In this document: piece after piece, positions 37,128-46,301 of the stretch | Position numbering within the stretch: position 1 is the first letter of the stretch | Layout of the letters: every line of letters starts with the position of its first letter | NCBI RefSeq assembly: GCF_900114265.1 | Contig: NZ_FPKV01000003.1 | Coordinates: forward strand, 248,001-312,000 | Direction of reading: 5' to 3' | Length of the DNA: 64,000 nt | Origin: Flaviramulus basaltis | GTDB lineage: Bacteria > Bacteroidota > Bacteroidia > Flavobacteriales > Flavobacteriaceae | Translations under genes and position numbers: made by a program | The notes under the pieces: generated by a model | Databases searched by the model: none | What the model was told of the DNA's origin: nothing | Seen by the model: only the letters and a program-made list of their open reading frames with translations

Positions 37128-37148
37128 GTTCGAATCCCTTCGCGGTCA
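37128..37148 (+). repeat. tRNA 3'-end remnant, putative attachment site
   Basis: GTTCGAATC followed by CCTTCGCGGTCA reads as tRNA positions 53-73: T-loop, 3' side of the T-stem (CCCTT), 3' acceptor strand (CGCGGTC) and discriminator A. The 5' partners (AAGGG at 49-53 and GACCGCG at 1-7) are absent upstream, so there is no complete tRNA. Integrative elements duplicate exactly this part of a tRNA on integration. No integrase gene is seen in the window. Confidence 0.7.
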
Positions 37149-37154
37149 CAATAT

Positions 37155-37190
37155 AAATCCTAATATATTAATATATTAGGATTTTTTTTA
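37155..37190 (+). terminator. Terminator palindrome directly after the tRNA remnant
   Basis: A perfect 30-bp palindrome (37155-37184, two 15-bp arms) followed by more T's to 37189. It lies 6 bp after the tRNA remnant, where a tRNA gene's own terminator would be. Confidence 0.78.
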
Positions 37191-37232
37191 TGTAAATCAA
37201 TTTTTAATTATCATTTATAAATTGATTTACAT
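37190..37232. repeat. 14-bp inverted repeat with 15-nt loop
   Basis: Perfect arms 37190-37203 and 37219-37232. It could be a terminator for the leftward GH97 gene (stop at 37300) or part of the attachment site. Function unknown. Confidence 0.6.
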
Positions 37233-37299
37233 AAAAATATTAAAGTACATGCTGTTTATTTTCTCATTTTTTGACACAATTTAAGTTGAAGGAAACCCA

Positions 37300-39324
37300 T
37301 TACTCAGTTATTGGTGAGAATTTTATAGCAGTGCCTCCACCAGGTGCTAAGTTTAAATTTAATACAACTTTGTTATTTACAACTTGTTTAGAGATAGCAA
37401 CAGGATAAGGGTTTGTTTTATAATTAGCATCAATGCCATCAGCATAAATTTCAGCTTCATATGTTGTATTATCATCTAAAAAAGATAAAGAAATATTTAA
37501 CTTTCGTTCATTTTTATTAGTAATAGAACCCAAATACCAATTTTGTTCATTCCAATCCTTGCGTACAATTGTAGTGTATTCTCCTATTTTTGAATCCAGA
37601 ACTTTTGTGTCTGACCAGATAGAAGGCACTTCTTTAATAAATTGAAATTCTTTTGGTTTTTTTGAATAATTTTCTGGTAAATCTGAAGCCATTTGTAAAG
37701 GGCTAAAAAGAACGACGTAAAGTGCTAATTGCTTTGCTAAAGTAGTTTGAACCATCGCATTGTTAGGCGTTTTATAATCAAAATCAAAGTTACCTGGCGT
37801 AAAGTCAAAAGGACCACATAACATTCTGGTGAAAGGTAAAATTGTAGTGTGTTCTGGCGTATTTCCACCATCAGCCGACCAAGCATTGTATTCTTGTCCA
37901 CGTGCGCCTTCTTGAGTCATTAAATTTGGATATGTACGTTGTAAACCTGTACCTTTTACAGGTTCATGATTATCAATCATAATATGGTATTTAGCGGCAG
38001 TTTCTATTACTTTTCTGTAATGTTTTACGCCATATTGACTATCGTGCCATTCTTTATTGTCTAAAAACTTGTTTACATAACCCGTTTTCACTGCATTTAT
38101 ACCTAATTGGTTATATAGTGCAAACGCATCATCTATTTGAACTTCATAATGTTTAGCAGCTCCAGCTGTTTCATTATGCCCAATTAAGCGTACATTATTT
38201 TTAGCCGCATATTTACATATTTCTTCCAAATCAAAATCTGGATAAGATTCTGTAAAATTAAAAGCAGTACCATTGGATGTCCAATCTCCATCCCAACCTA
38301 TATTCCAGCCTTCAACTAAAACACCATCAAGGTTGTTTTTAGCCGCAAAGTCGATATATTTCTTTGTGTTTTCAGTAGTTGCGCCATGCTTTTCTCCTTG
38401 TCCCCAAGTATATTTTTCTAAATGCATACCCCACCAAATACCAATATATTTTGAAGGTTCAATCCAAGAAATATCATTAATTTTTGATGGTTCATTTAGA
38501 TTTAGCATTAATGTTGAGGTTATTAAATCTCCAGGTGTATCGCCTACAATAATAGTTCTCCACGGTGTATTAAAAGGTGTTTCTGCATATACTTTAACAC
38601 CATTTGCCCAGGGAACTAAATCGCTTTCCAATTGATTGTTATTAGTTTTACGTAAAGTCATAGATGCAAAGTCTGTTAAGTTTGCTTCATGTATGGCCAC
38701 ATACAAGCTATCTTTTGTTTCAAAAGTTGCAGGTGTGTTTATAGTGTCTGTTTTACTTATGGGTGTTTTTCTATAAAAACTTTCGTAATAACTATTTTCA
38801 GAATGTACAGGAATCCACCAAACATTGTTATCAAACGGGAATGTAAATTGTGTAATTTCATTTGATATTTTCACCTTTTTAAGGTTTTCTTGTTTTGGAA
38901 AAACATATCGAAATCCTAAACCGTCATTAAAAACTCTAAAGACTATATCAACTAAACGCTTTTTTCCTTTTGATTCTTTTAGATGAGCAATAAGTTCATT
39001 GTGATTGTCTGTTATTTTTTTAAATTCTCCCCAAGGTTGCTCCCAAACTTTATTATAACTATTTTTTTCAATATTTATAAGTTCAAAACCTGAAGACATT
39101 TTTTCAATATCCTCAAATTCAAAACCTAATAATGAAGGTTCAATTACTACCTTATTATTATGTGATAAAGTATATTGAGGTTCTCCTTTTTTTGTTAAAT
39201 TAAAAGTTAAGATATTATTGTTGTTAGGAGATTTAATTTGGTGTGTATTATTGATTGAATTGCATGATAAAAATGTTAAGACTATAAATAAGACAAAAGT
39301 AATCTTGGAAAGTGAATTTTTCAT
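37300..39324 (-). CDS. GH97-family glycoside hydrolase (SusB-like alpha-glucosidase type)
   Basis: 674 residues. Signal with lipobox-like 'FLSC' (Cys21). N-terminal beta-super-sandwich (about 30-280), then a TIM barrel from 'YIGIWWGMHLEKYTWG' and a C-terminal beta domain. 'AVKTGYVNKF' (about 411) replaces the Asp nucleophile segment of the retaining alpha-galactosidase branch, and conserved glutamates occur in 'DNHEPVKGTG' (Glu454), 'QEGARGQEYNAW' (Glu472, Glu478) and 'NTPEHTTILPF' (Glu491), as in the inverting, calcium-dependent SusB type. It should release glucose from alpha-glucosides in the periplasm. It is the last gene of the PUL 2 leftward cluster. Confidence 0.92.
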   Translation of the reverse strand: MKNSLSKITFVLFIVLTFLSCNSINNTHQIKSPNNNNILTFNLTKKGEPQYTLSHNNKVVIEPSLLGFEFEDIEKMSSGFELINIEKNSYNKVWEQPWGEFKKITDNHNELIAHLKESKGKKRLVDIVFRVFNDGLGFRYVFPKQENLKKVKISNEITQFTFPFDNNVWWIPVHSENSYYESFYRKTPISKTDTINTPATFETKDSLYVAIHEANLTDFASMTLRKTNNNQLESDLVPWANGVKVYAETPFNTPWRTIIVGDTPGDLITSTLMLNLNEPSKINDISWIEPSKYIGIWWGMHLEKYTWGQGEKHGATTENTKKYIDFAAKNNLDGVLVEGWNIGWDGDWTSNGTAFNFTESYPDFDLEEICKYAAKNNVRLIGHNETAGAAKHYEVQIDDAFALYNQLGINAVKTGYVNKFLDNKEWHDSQYGVKHYRKVIETAAKYHIMIDNHEPVKGTGLQRTYPNLMTQEGARGQEYNAWSADGGNTPEHTTILPFTRMLCGPFDFTPGNFDFDYKTPNNAMVQTTLAKQLALYVVLFSPLQMASDLPENYSKKPKEFQFIKEVPSIWSDTKVLDSKIGEYTTIVRKDWNEQNWYLGSITNKNERKLNISLSFLDDNTTYEAEIYADGIDANYKTNPYPVAISKQVVNNKVVLNLNLAPGGGTAIKFSPITE

Positions 39325-39354
39325 TATTATATTAAAAATGGTTAGGAGTATGAT

Positions 39355-40608
39355 TTATAAAGTTTCTAATAATGTTATAGCCTTGTCACTTTGTAATGAC
39401 ACAAAATAATAGAATGCTTGATCTAACTTTTTTTGAATACTTGCATTATTACTATATTCTTTTCTTAAGTTGTATAACTTGCTTATGTTGCTAAATGCGT
39501 TTCCAGTATTTTGTACTCCAGCAAATGTTTTAACCTTTTCTATATAGGAGTAACCAAATTCTTTAGTTGGCTCAAACATGGTGCCTTCTCCAAAATCATT
39601 CCAAGTAATGAGTTGTAAATAATCTAAATTTGCACTTTTAGCCATCGCAAGAGTTTCATCTAAGGTTGCTCCATTATTATGGTTGATTTCCCATCCGATT
39701 ACAGTAGATGTTCCACCTTCTTCATAAAAATCGTTAAAACCAGGATATGCACTTCCTATGCCTACTTGAAGATTTGGAAGGTTGTTAGTGTAAAAATCTG
39801 CAAGGTGTGTATTGTCTTTATACACCCAAGAATATTCTCCTTGAGCATTGTTTCCTGCTTCTGACGATTCGTGCCATAAAGTTAAAAATGTTGGTTTTGG
39901 ACTTAGTGAGCTAAAAACATCTGTCCATTGATCCGAAGAACTTAATGTAATAGGACCAAAATTTAGGAGTAAAGGTTTGTTGTCTATTCTGATATAATTA
40001 GCGTTATTAAAATAATTGTTTTGCATGTATGTCATGTCTTTTTTAGCAGCACTTACTATAGTTGGTGCCAATTGAGCATCAACTATGTTAGGTAAAAATC
40101 GATCTTCATACACAATAGCATATTCTAGTCCAACATAATCTAGTTTAGCAATTAGTTGTTCTGAGTTTTCTTTTAGTATTTTATAATCATTCAAATCGTA
40201 TGTGCCATACCAATCAATTAAAATACCGTCAATACCTGCATATTTCATTAATAATAAGTGGTTCTCAATAACATCTTCATCACCAGAATGATAAGGTCCT
40301 ATTAACGGGTAATAATGTGATGCTATTTCTCTTTGTCCGTTAGCATCTATAATTTCTGGATTCTTATTTTGCATGGTCCAATGGTAACCCCATTGGTTAT
40401 TTGAACTACTTTCCTTCGTTTCAAACCAAGGCATATAATGCATAAAAACTTTAGTATTATTTGTTTTGTTAATAGCTACGGCATCAAAAACCTCAAGTTC
40501 AAAAGGGGATTGCTCTTCATCTTTTGGGGAAGTATTTGAATTGGAATCACAACCTGCTAAAGATGCGCAAAGTGTTATTATATAGAGGTTAAGGATAAAC
40601 TTAGTCAT
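39355..40608 (-). CDS. GH71/99-like glycoside hydrolase lipoprotein
   Basis: 417 residues. The signal ends in lipobox 'LAGC' and is followed by 'DSNSNTSPKDEEQ', an acidic stretch like the lipoprotein export signals of Bacteroidota surface proteins. The catalytic domain has the GH99/71-like pattern 'VFMHYMPWFET', 'YYPLIGPYHSGDEDVIENHL', 'GIDGILIDWYG' and a C-terminal 'WNDFGEGTMFEPT' equivalent to the 'EWxEGTxxEP' block. Known relatives act as endo-alpha-mannosidases/mannanases (GH99) or alpha-1,3-glucanases (GH71). Together with GH97 and a SusR-like regulator an alpha-glucan seems more likely than mannan, by inference. It lies 30 bp from the GH97 gene. Confidence 0.82.
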   Translation of the reverse strand: MTKFILNLYIITLCASLAGCDSNSNTSPKDEEQSPFELEVFDAVAINKTNNTKVFMHYMPWFETKESSSNNQWGYHWTMQNKNPEIIDANGQREIASHYYPLIGPYHSGDEDVIENHLLLMKYAGIDGILIDWYGTYDLNDYKILKENSEQLIAKLDYVGLEYAIVYEDRFLPNIVDAQLAPTIVSAAKKDMTYMQNNYFNNANYIRIDNKPLLLNFGPITLSSSDQWTDVFSSLSPKPTFLTLWHESSEAGNNAQGEYSWVYKDNTHLADFYTNNLPNLQVGIGSAYPGFNDFYEEGGTSTVIGWEINHNNGATLDETLAMAKSANLDYLQLITWNDFGEGTMFEPTKEFGYSYIEKVKTFAGVQNTGNAFSNISKLYNLRKEYSNNASIQKKLDQAFYYFVSLQSDKAITLLETL

Positions 40609-40656
40609 TGTTTAGGAATTATGTTAATAATGATGATTTTTAATAGTTAAAAAATG

Positions 40657-40697
40657 TTAGCCTTCTAAAAAACTAAATCAAAAAATTAGAAGGCTAA
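40657..40697 (-). terminator. Intrinsic terminator after susD of PUL 2
   Basis: Perfect 12-bp arms (40657-40668 and 40686-40697). On the minus strand the stem is followed by a T-run (complement of 40651-40654 and neighbours). It lies 14 bp after the susD stop and before the GH71/99-like gene, mirroring the arrangement in PUL 1. Confidence 0.82.
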
Positions 40698-40710
40698 TAA
40701 AAAAACTAAA

Positions 40711-42219
40711 TTAATTAGGGTATCCAGAATTTTGGTTAAGATTTGTATTGGTATTTAAAACAGATGTTGGAATAGGGAATATGGCTCTATAAGCTTCAGT
40801 TGTTCCTTTTTCCCACCAAGGTTGAAAAAAGGTGCCAAATCTTATGTTATCTGTTCTTCTATGTCCTTCAAAAATAAATTCGCGAAGTAGTTCTTTATCT
40901 ATGTATTCTAAATCAATAATATCGGGTGTTTCCATTCCAGCTCTTTCATTAATTTGATCTAGAAAAGGACGAGATAAATCTGGAGAATTTAAGCGTACAT
41001 AACATTCGGCTTGCATCATTAAAACCTCAGCGTATCTTATTAAAACAAAATCGTTATCGCGTTCCCATTGGTCTCCGGCATTAATTTCATATTTATTTAA
41101 GCGAACACCTTCATTTTGTTTGGCATCTTCAAAATTAGAGATGTCCTCGGTATAAGTTAAAGGTTGCCCACTGTCCATAATAATTACCGAACCAGTAGCT
41201 AAGTTTATTTGATCGCCTTCTAACAGTGCTGATTTACGTCTATCTAAATCATCAAATGAAGAATAAACCCCAGGTTGTGCACACATACCATTTGCAGACC
41301 ATTGGTAATCGCCTGTTGGAGATACAGCAAATTTTTGCAAATAATGATAAGACATAGAGCTCATGTAATTACCTACAGTTCCTGCATCAGAATCGTAAGG
41401 TATAGCAAGTATGGTTTCGGTTGATTTTTCATTTTGAGTTGCAAAATTTGCAAAATAATCAGGTTCTAAGGTGTACCCAGAAATATTTTGGCACATATCA
41501 ATACAATCTTGCCAACGTGGCGTACCAATAAATGCCTCAGAATTTAAATACAATCTTGCTAATAATGAATATGCCACGTTTTTAGTGAATTTTGAATAAG
41601 CAATATTTGATGGCAAGTATGGTAATGCTTCTAATAATTCGCTTTCTACAAAATTATAAACGTCTTGTCTAGATGAATTTTCAGGTAATCCTAAATCCTC
41701 GAAGTCTGTAACAATGGGCACGTTACCAAATAAATCTAAAAGCATGTAATAATAGTAAGCTCTCACAGACTTTAATTCAGAAAAAATAGGTTTTTTATCT
41801 TCTTCCGATAATCCAGATTTATCTATTTGATAAATGATGGAGTTTATTTTGGCTATACCAGCATAACAGTATCTCCAAGCCGATAATATCATGCCATTAT
41901 CTGCTGTCCAAGTGTGTCTTTGTGCATTTTGATATTGACCTCCATCATACCAATCTGTTCCTCTTGTAGGTATTGTAGCTTCGTCTGAAACCACTTCATT
42001 AAGAAAAAACACATATTCAGAAGCAGGATAAGCATTAGATATGGCATCACTAAATCCTCTTAATGATGAATATGCTCCTCCAGCAAGTGCTTCTATCTCT
42101 TTAGGTGTTTTTCCGAAATTCTCATCTTTAACTCTATCAAATAGTTCTTCATCTAAATTTGTACACGCAAAAACAGATAAAGCAGTAAATACTATTAAGG
42201 TTATATTTTTAATTTTCAT
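40711..42219 (-). CDS. SusD-like surface glycan-binding lipoprotein, PUL 2
   Basis: 502 residues. Lipobox 'VFAC' is followed by 'TNLDEELFDRV', the usual mature start of the RagB/SusD family. SusD-like helical region ('ELKSVRAYYYYMLLDLFGNVP') and C-terminal domain ('NDFVLIRYAEVLMMQAECYVRLN', 'EFIFEGHRRTDNIRFG') are complete. It is the surface lid of the adjacent SusC, which precedes it by 26 bp. Its closest resemblance is to SusD proteins of oligosaccharide PULs in general; substrate is inferred from the neighbouring GH97 and GH71/99-like enzymes. Confidence 0.95.
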   Translation of the reverse strand: MKIKNITLIVFTALSVFACTNLDEELFDRVKDENFGKTPKEIEALAGGAYSSLRGFSDAISNAYPASEYVFFLNEVVSDEATIPTRGTDWYDGGQYQNAQRHTWTADNGMILSAWRYCYAGIAKINSIIYQIDKSGLSEEDKKPIFSELKSVRAYYYYMLLDLFGNVPIVTDFEDLGLPENSSRQDVYNFVESELLEALPYLPSNIAYSKFTKNVAYSLLARLYLNSEAFIGTPRWQDCIDMCQNISGYTLEPDYFANFATQNEKSTETILAIPYDSDAGTVGNYMSSMSYHYLQKFAVSPTGDYQWSANGMCAQPGVYSSFDDLDRRKSALLEGDQINLATGSVIIMDSGQPLTYTEDISNFEDAKQNEGVRLNKYEINAGDQWERDNDFVLIRYAEVLMMQAECYVRLNSPDLSRPFLDQINERAGMETPDIIDLEYIDKELLREFIFEGHRRTDNIRFGTFFQPWWEKGTTEAYRAIFPIPTSVLNTNTNLNQNSGYPN

Positions 42220-42245
42220 TATTATTAGTTTTATCGTTAATATTA

Positions 42246-45182
42246 TTAATACCCTAAATTTAGATTCAATCCTAAAGACACTGTTGTTGGTCTTGGGTAG
42301 TTATTAAATCTGTCCATTCCAGGGTTTGATAAACCTGTTAAGTTTACTTCGGGATCAACACCTTCATAATTTGTAAATACCGCTAAGTTTTCTCCTAAAA
42401 CATAAATTCTTAATTTAGAGGTTGAATCTTTAAACGGAATGGTATAACCTAAAGACACAGTTTGTAGTCTTAAAAAGGAAGCATCTTCAATCCAATAACT
42501 TGAGTAGGTAGGAGCCGAGTTTATGCCGCTATTTAAAAAGGCATCAGGAACATTATAAGCTGGTAGTCTGTTTGGATCGTATAGCATCATATTTGTAGCA
42601 TTTAATACATCTTGTCCAAAGCTACCGTAGCTAGTAAATCCAAAATCAAAATTATTATAAGAGAAATCCATTCCGAATCCTATTGTAAAATCGGGTTGAA
42701 CATTTCCTATAGCTGTTTTTTCATCACTTAATATAAATTCCCCATTTTCATCTAAACCAGAACTTTCATAACCCCAAAATGTTCCAACAGGGTATCCTTC
42801 TTTAATAATTTGCGAAAATTGATTAGACATACCTGATAAACCATGTAAAGATCCACTGTAAATAATATCTGTTTCGTAAACTTGATTAGATAGTTTTTCA
42901 ATTTTTTGAGTGTTTTGAGCAAAGGTTAAATTGGTGCTCCAATTGATTTTATCATTTTGAATAATATTAGCGTTTAAAGTTACTTCTAAACCTTTATTAG
43001 TTAATTCGCCCACGTTTGCAAGAATAGTTCCAACTAAATAAGGAGGTTGTGGCACCTCGTAAGTGTAAAGTAAATCTTTAGTTCTTTTATTATACCACTC
43101 TATAGATCCTGTTATTTTATTAAATAAACTAAAGTCTAAACCAATGTTTATTTGCTCTGTAGACTCCCATTTTAAATCCGGATTAGGGTTTTGTGCAGGT
43201 GAGTATGCCAAACTCCAGGTATCTGTTGCTGGGTCGTAATAACTATCACCTCCAACACCTAAAATAGAAAGTGATTTGTACTCACCAATACCATCTTGAT
43301 TACCTGTAACACCATAGCCAGCTCGTAACTTTAAGTTTGTAAGCCAGTTTTCAGTGGATTCCATAAAGTTCTCGCCAGTTATTCTCCAAGCTACAGAAGC
43401 CGACGGGAAAATCCCCCATTTGTTATTAGCTCCAAAACGACTTGAACCATCTTTTCTAATAGTTGCAGTTACCATATATTTGCTGTCGTAGGCGTAATTT
43501 GCTCTCGCAAAAAGAGAAGCCAAATTAGATTTTCCTTTATATGAATATACATCTCCTAAACGATAATCTTGTCCAGCAGCCAGATTGTTATATTCAAATA
43601 AATCGGTAACAAAACCACTACGTTGAGCACCAAAACCTTCGTAACTATTATCCAAATAAGAGTAACCAGCCATCGCATTTATATTGCTTTTGCCTAATGT
43701 TTTAGTGTAATTTAAATAGGCTTCAACTTGCATGGTTGTATATTCACCATAAGTTTTTTGTCCATATCCATTTTCACTTCTACCTTCTAAAACTGCATAT
43801 GAAGGCTTATATGTGTTTCCAGTACTCGCATTGTGTTCTAATGATAGATTTAAAACGGCTTGAAAATCATTTAAAAAATTAGCTTCTGTTTTAAAGTATC
43901 CTAAAAGTCTATTACGTTTATTATCAGTAGATCTATTTGTTAATATTTCAACAGGGTTTTCATATAATGTTCCACCAACAGATGTGAATTCTCCATTGTT
44001 ATCATAAACAGGAATTGTTGGATTTAAGTTAAATGAACGCTCAAAAATTCTATAGTCTAATGGATGCCATTTATCAATATTTGCAAATAATCCAGCATCA
44101 AATTTTATAGCTTTATCCAATATATATTGGTATGTGCTTAGACTAGTACTTAAACGTTCTAACTCGGTAGTTTTAACAGTACCTTCGTTTTTTAAATAAG
44201 AAATGGACGCTCTTAAACCACCATTTTCGTTTCCAGATGACATATTAATGGTATGAGATTGTGTCATCGCTGTGCTTCTCTCTAATTCTTTTTGCCAATT
44301 AGTATTGCCACCAAAATCAATAGCATCTGTTAAATTATTTTCTCTTACATAACCTCTCCATTGATTTGCAGATAACATATCTAAATGGTTTGAAGCATAA
44401 CTAACCCCTGTAAAACCATTATAATTAAAAGATAAACCTTTTTTTGTTCCTTTAGTGGTAATGATAATAACACCATTTGCACCACGCGAACCATATATTG
44501 CGGTGGCTGAAGCGTCTTTTAAAATATCTATCGATTTAATATCGGAAGGCTGTACTACATTAATGTCAACTCCAGCAATACCATCAACCACTATTAACGG
44601 ATTGTTACTTGCTGTTAATGAAGTACCCCCCCTTAAACGTAATGAAGAACCACTACTTGGGTCTCCGGTATCTTGAGTAACAACCAAACCTGCTATTTTA
44701 CCTTGCAGAACTTGTTCTGTTGAGGTTACTGTTCCTTTTACTAAATCTTCAGATGATATGCTAGAAATGGCTCCTGTTAAATCCGATTTTCTCATAGTAC
44801 CATATCCTACAGCCACAATCTCTATAGCATCAAGTGAAAAAGTGTCTTCCTGTAAAGTGATTTTTATAAAACTATTAGATGATGATGTAACCTGTATGGT
44901 TTCAGAAATATACCCAATATAAGAGACTACTATTTCACTACCTACTGATACTTCTATTTGAAATTGACCATCATAGTCTGTCGTCGTTCCATTATTAGTT
45001 TGCGATTCCAATATTGTAGCGCCAGCTAATGTAACTCCTAGATTATCGTATACTGTCCCTGAAATTGTTTTTTTCTCTTGTGCCTTTATTGTTAATGTTA
45101 GAAAAAACAACACAATAATTAAAACAAAAGACTTTTTTGTCTTTCCTTTCGAAAAGTTTATTTGTGAATTCTTGTTATACAT
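42246..45182 (-). CDS. SusC-like TonB-dependent transporter, PUL 2
   Basis: 978 residues. Signal segment, carboxypeptidase-regulatory-like domain ('GTVYDNLGVTLAGATILES', about 43-115), plug starting at 'VGYGTMRKSDLTGAIS' with 'SIDILKDASATAIYGSRGAN', and the barrel ending 'SLGLNLNLGY'. It is shorter than the PUL 1 SusC by about 100 residues, within the family range. It moves oligosaccharides through the outer membrane with its SusD. It is followed by susD and preceded by two putative surface-protein genes, an order like susE/F-type genes moved to the front of the operon. Confidence 0.96.
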   Translation of the reverse strand: MYNKNSQINFSKGKTKKSFVLIIVLFFLTLTIKAQEKKTISGTVYDNLGVTLAGATILESQTNNGTTTDYDGQFQIEVSVGSEIVVSYIGYISETIQVTSSSNSFIKITLQEDTFSLDAIEIVAVGYGTMRKSDLTGAISSISSEDLVKGTVTSTEQVLQGKIAGLVVTQDTGDPSSGSSLRLRGGTSLTASNNPLIVVDGIAGVDINVVQPSDIKSIDILKDASATAIYGSRGANGVIIITTKGTKKGLSFNYNGFTGVSYASNHLDMLSANQWRGYVRENNLTDAIDFGGNTNWQKELERSTAMTQSHTINMSSGNENGGLRASISYLKNEGTVKTTELERLSTSLSTYQYILDKAIKFDAGLFANIDKWHPLDYRIFERSFNLNPTIPVYDNNGEFTSVGGTLYENPVEILTNRSTDNKRNRLLGYFKTEANFLNDFQAVLNLSLEHNASTGNTYKPSYAVLEGRSENGYGQKTYGEYTTMQVEAYLNYTKTLGKSNINAMAGYSYLDNSYEGFGAQRSGFVTDLFEYNNLAAGQDYRLGDVYSYKGKSNLASLFARANYAYDSKYMVTATIRKDGSSRFGANNKWGIFPSASVAWRITGENFMESTENWLTNLKLRAGYGVTGNQDGIGEYKSLSILGVGGDSYYDPATDTWSLAYSPAQNPNPDLKWESTEQINIGLDFSLFNKITGSIEWYNKRTKDLLYTYEVPQPPYLVGTILANVGELTNKGLEVTLNANIIQNDKINWSTNLTFAQNTQKIEKLSNQVYETDIIYSGSLHGLSGMSNQFSQIIKEGYPVGTFWGYESSGLDENGEFILSDEKTAIGNVQPDFTIGFGMDFSYNNFDFGFTSYGSFGQDVLNATNMMLYDPNRLPAYNVPDAFLNSGINSAPTYSSYWIEDASFLRLQTVSLGYTIPFKDSTSKLRIYVLGENLAVFTNYEGVDPEVNLTGLSNPGMDRFNNYPRPTTVSLGLNLNLGY

Positions 45183-45208
45183 CAGAATTGATTTTTTTTA
45201 GTTAGTTG

Positions 45209-46291
45209 TTAGTCTAAAGTTTTAAGTGGAATGGTAGTATCAGAAATTGTTCTATCTGTATTATCTTTTACCAATACATGAATTTCATTGATGTTGCTAA
45301 TACCTTGGAGTGCCGATGGTAAATTAACAAAACCTTTAATTTCGCTTACACCTCCATTAAATTCTCCTGTAATTTGAGTAGTTCCAGCATTAATGGTGTA
45401 ATAGAGTGTATTTATACCAACTTCATTATTAATTCTACTAATTCCTAAAAAGTCTTTTTTACTTATTTGAAGTGGGAAAAATCTAAAAACTGGTGGTGGT
45501 GGTGGAATATATTCTGCAGCATTAATAGCTTGGTCGCCAGAATTAGCTACCCAATCTGCAGCTACCATTAAATAAGTAATATTTTCCATTACAAAACCAT
45601 CAGGAATATTATCATAGTATTCAGATGGGATTAAGTCCATTTTATAAAAACCATTCCCTAAATCCTTTAGTTTTGTTTTTTCAGTAATTTCAGGAATCCA
45701 TGCTTGATACTCTTGTAGAATACTCCAATTGTTTAATCCACTATGAAAGTGAACGCTCGGAACATTTTCGAATCCTGGAACTAGGTTAGAATTAAATAAA
45801 ATACTTAAACCACCATTTAAAGTTGGAGCTTCAGGGTAAGTTCTTATTAATTCGTTTGCAGTATAGAATGATGAAAAAGCAGTGTAACTTACATTAATAA
45901 CATCAGTTTGTTTTGCACCTGTTTTGTCTTTAAGTCGCATCCAAAATCCTGCACTTGCAGCAATATCTTCTGGTGTCATAGAAAAATATTCAGTAGGAGT
46001 AAAAGTAAAACTCCACAGCATGTTACCTTCATTGGTTAGATGGGCAAATTCTGATGAGTTTTCCCAATTGCCTGCATCAGGTTCAGATGGTGACCAAATC
46101 CAAATATAAACTTCTTCATCGACTGCAAATGTTGTTGTAGATAAATCGAAATACCAAGTAACTCCTTCATCATAATTGTATATTACTGGATATGACCATA
46201 TTTTATTTGCACCACCAACTTCTTGTTGTGCTTGCGCGAAGTTGTTGGCTACAAATAAGGCTATTAAAATAGTATATATAATTCTTTTCAT
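45209..46291 (-). CDS. Putative SusE/SusF-like glycan-binding protein
   Basis: 360 residues with a signal peptide ending near 'FAQAQQ', so it appears to be cleaved by signal peptidase I and not lipidated. The sequence shows beta-sandwich-like stretches: 'VTWYFDLSTTTFAVDEEVYIWIWSPSE', in shortened form 'EEVYIWIWSP', and 'NGFYKMDLIPSEYY', plus a proline run 'PPPPPVFRFFPL'. I do not recognise a named domain with certainty; it resembles the uncharacterised proteins (DUF4961-type) often coded beside susCD. A role in binding substrate at the outer membrane is inferred from position, 26 bp upstream of susC. Confidence 0.65.
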   Translation of the reverse strand: MKRIIYTILIALFVANNFAQAQQEVGGANKIWSYPVIYNYDEGVTWYFDLSTTTFAVDEEVYIWIWSPSEPDAGNWENSSEFAHLTNEGNMLWSFTFTPTEYFSMTPEDIAASAGFWMRLKDKTGAKQTDVINVSYTAFSSFYTANELIRTYPEAPTLNGGLSILFNSNLVPGFENVPSVHFHSGLNNWSILQEYQAWIPEITEKTKLKDLGNGFYKMDLIPSEYYDNIPDGFVMENITYLMVAADWVANSGDQAINAAEYIPPPPPVFRFFPLQISKKDFLGISRINNEVGINTLYYTINAGTTQITGEFNGGVSEIKGFVNLPSALQGISNINEIHVLVKDNTDRTISDTTIPLKTLD

Positions 46292-46301
46292 GTTATGCTT
46301 T

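Larger units (their letters stand above)
36882..37299. other. Island-junction intergenic region (418 bp)
   Basis: No gene is seen. The stretch contains an isolated -7-like box TATATTTG (37027-37034) without a -33 partner, the tRNA 3' remnant (37128-37148), a 30-bp terminator palindrome (37155-37184) and a second inverted repeat (37190-37232). It separates the two PULs. Confidence 0.7.

Noticed and set aside
37081-37148. Complete tRNA gene
   Set aside because: Only positions 53-73 can be matched; no 5' acceptor strand, D-arm or anticodon arm is found upstream.
38273-38635. 120-residue open frame antisense to GH97
   Set aside because: Fully nested in the GH97 coding sequence; composition is what the complement of that gene would give.
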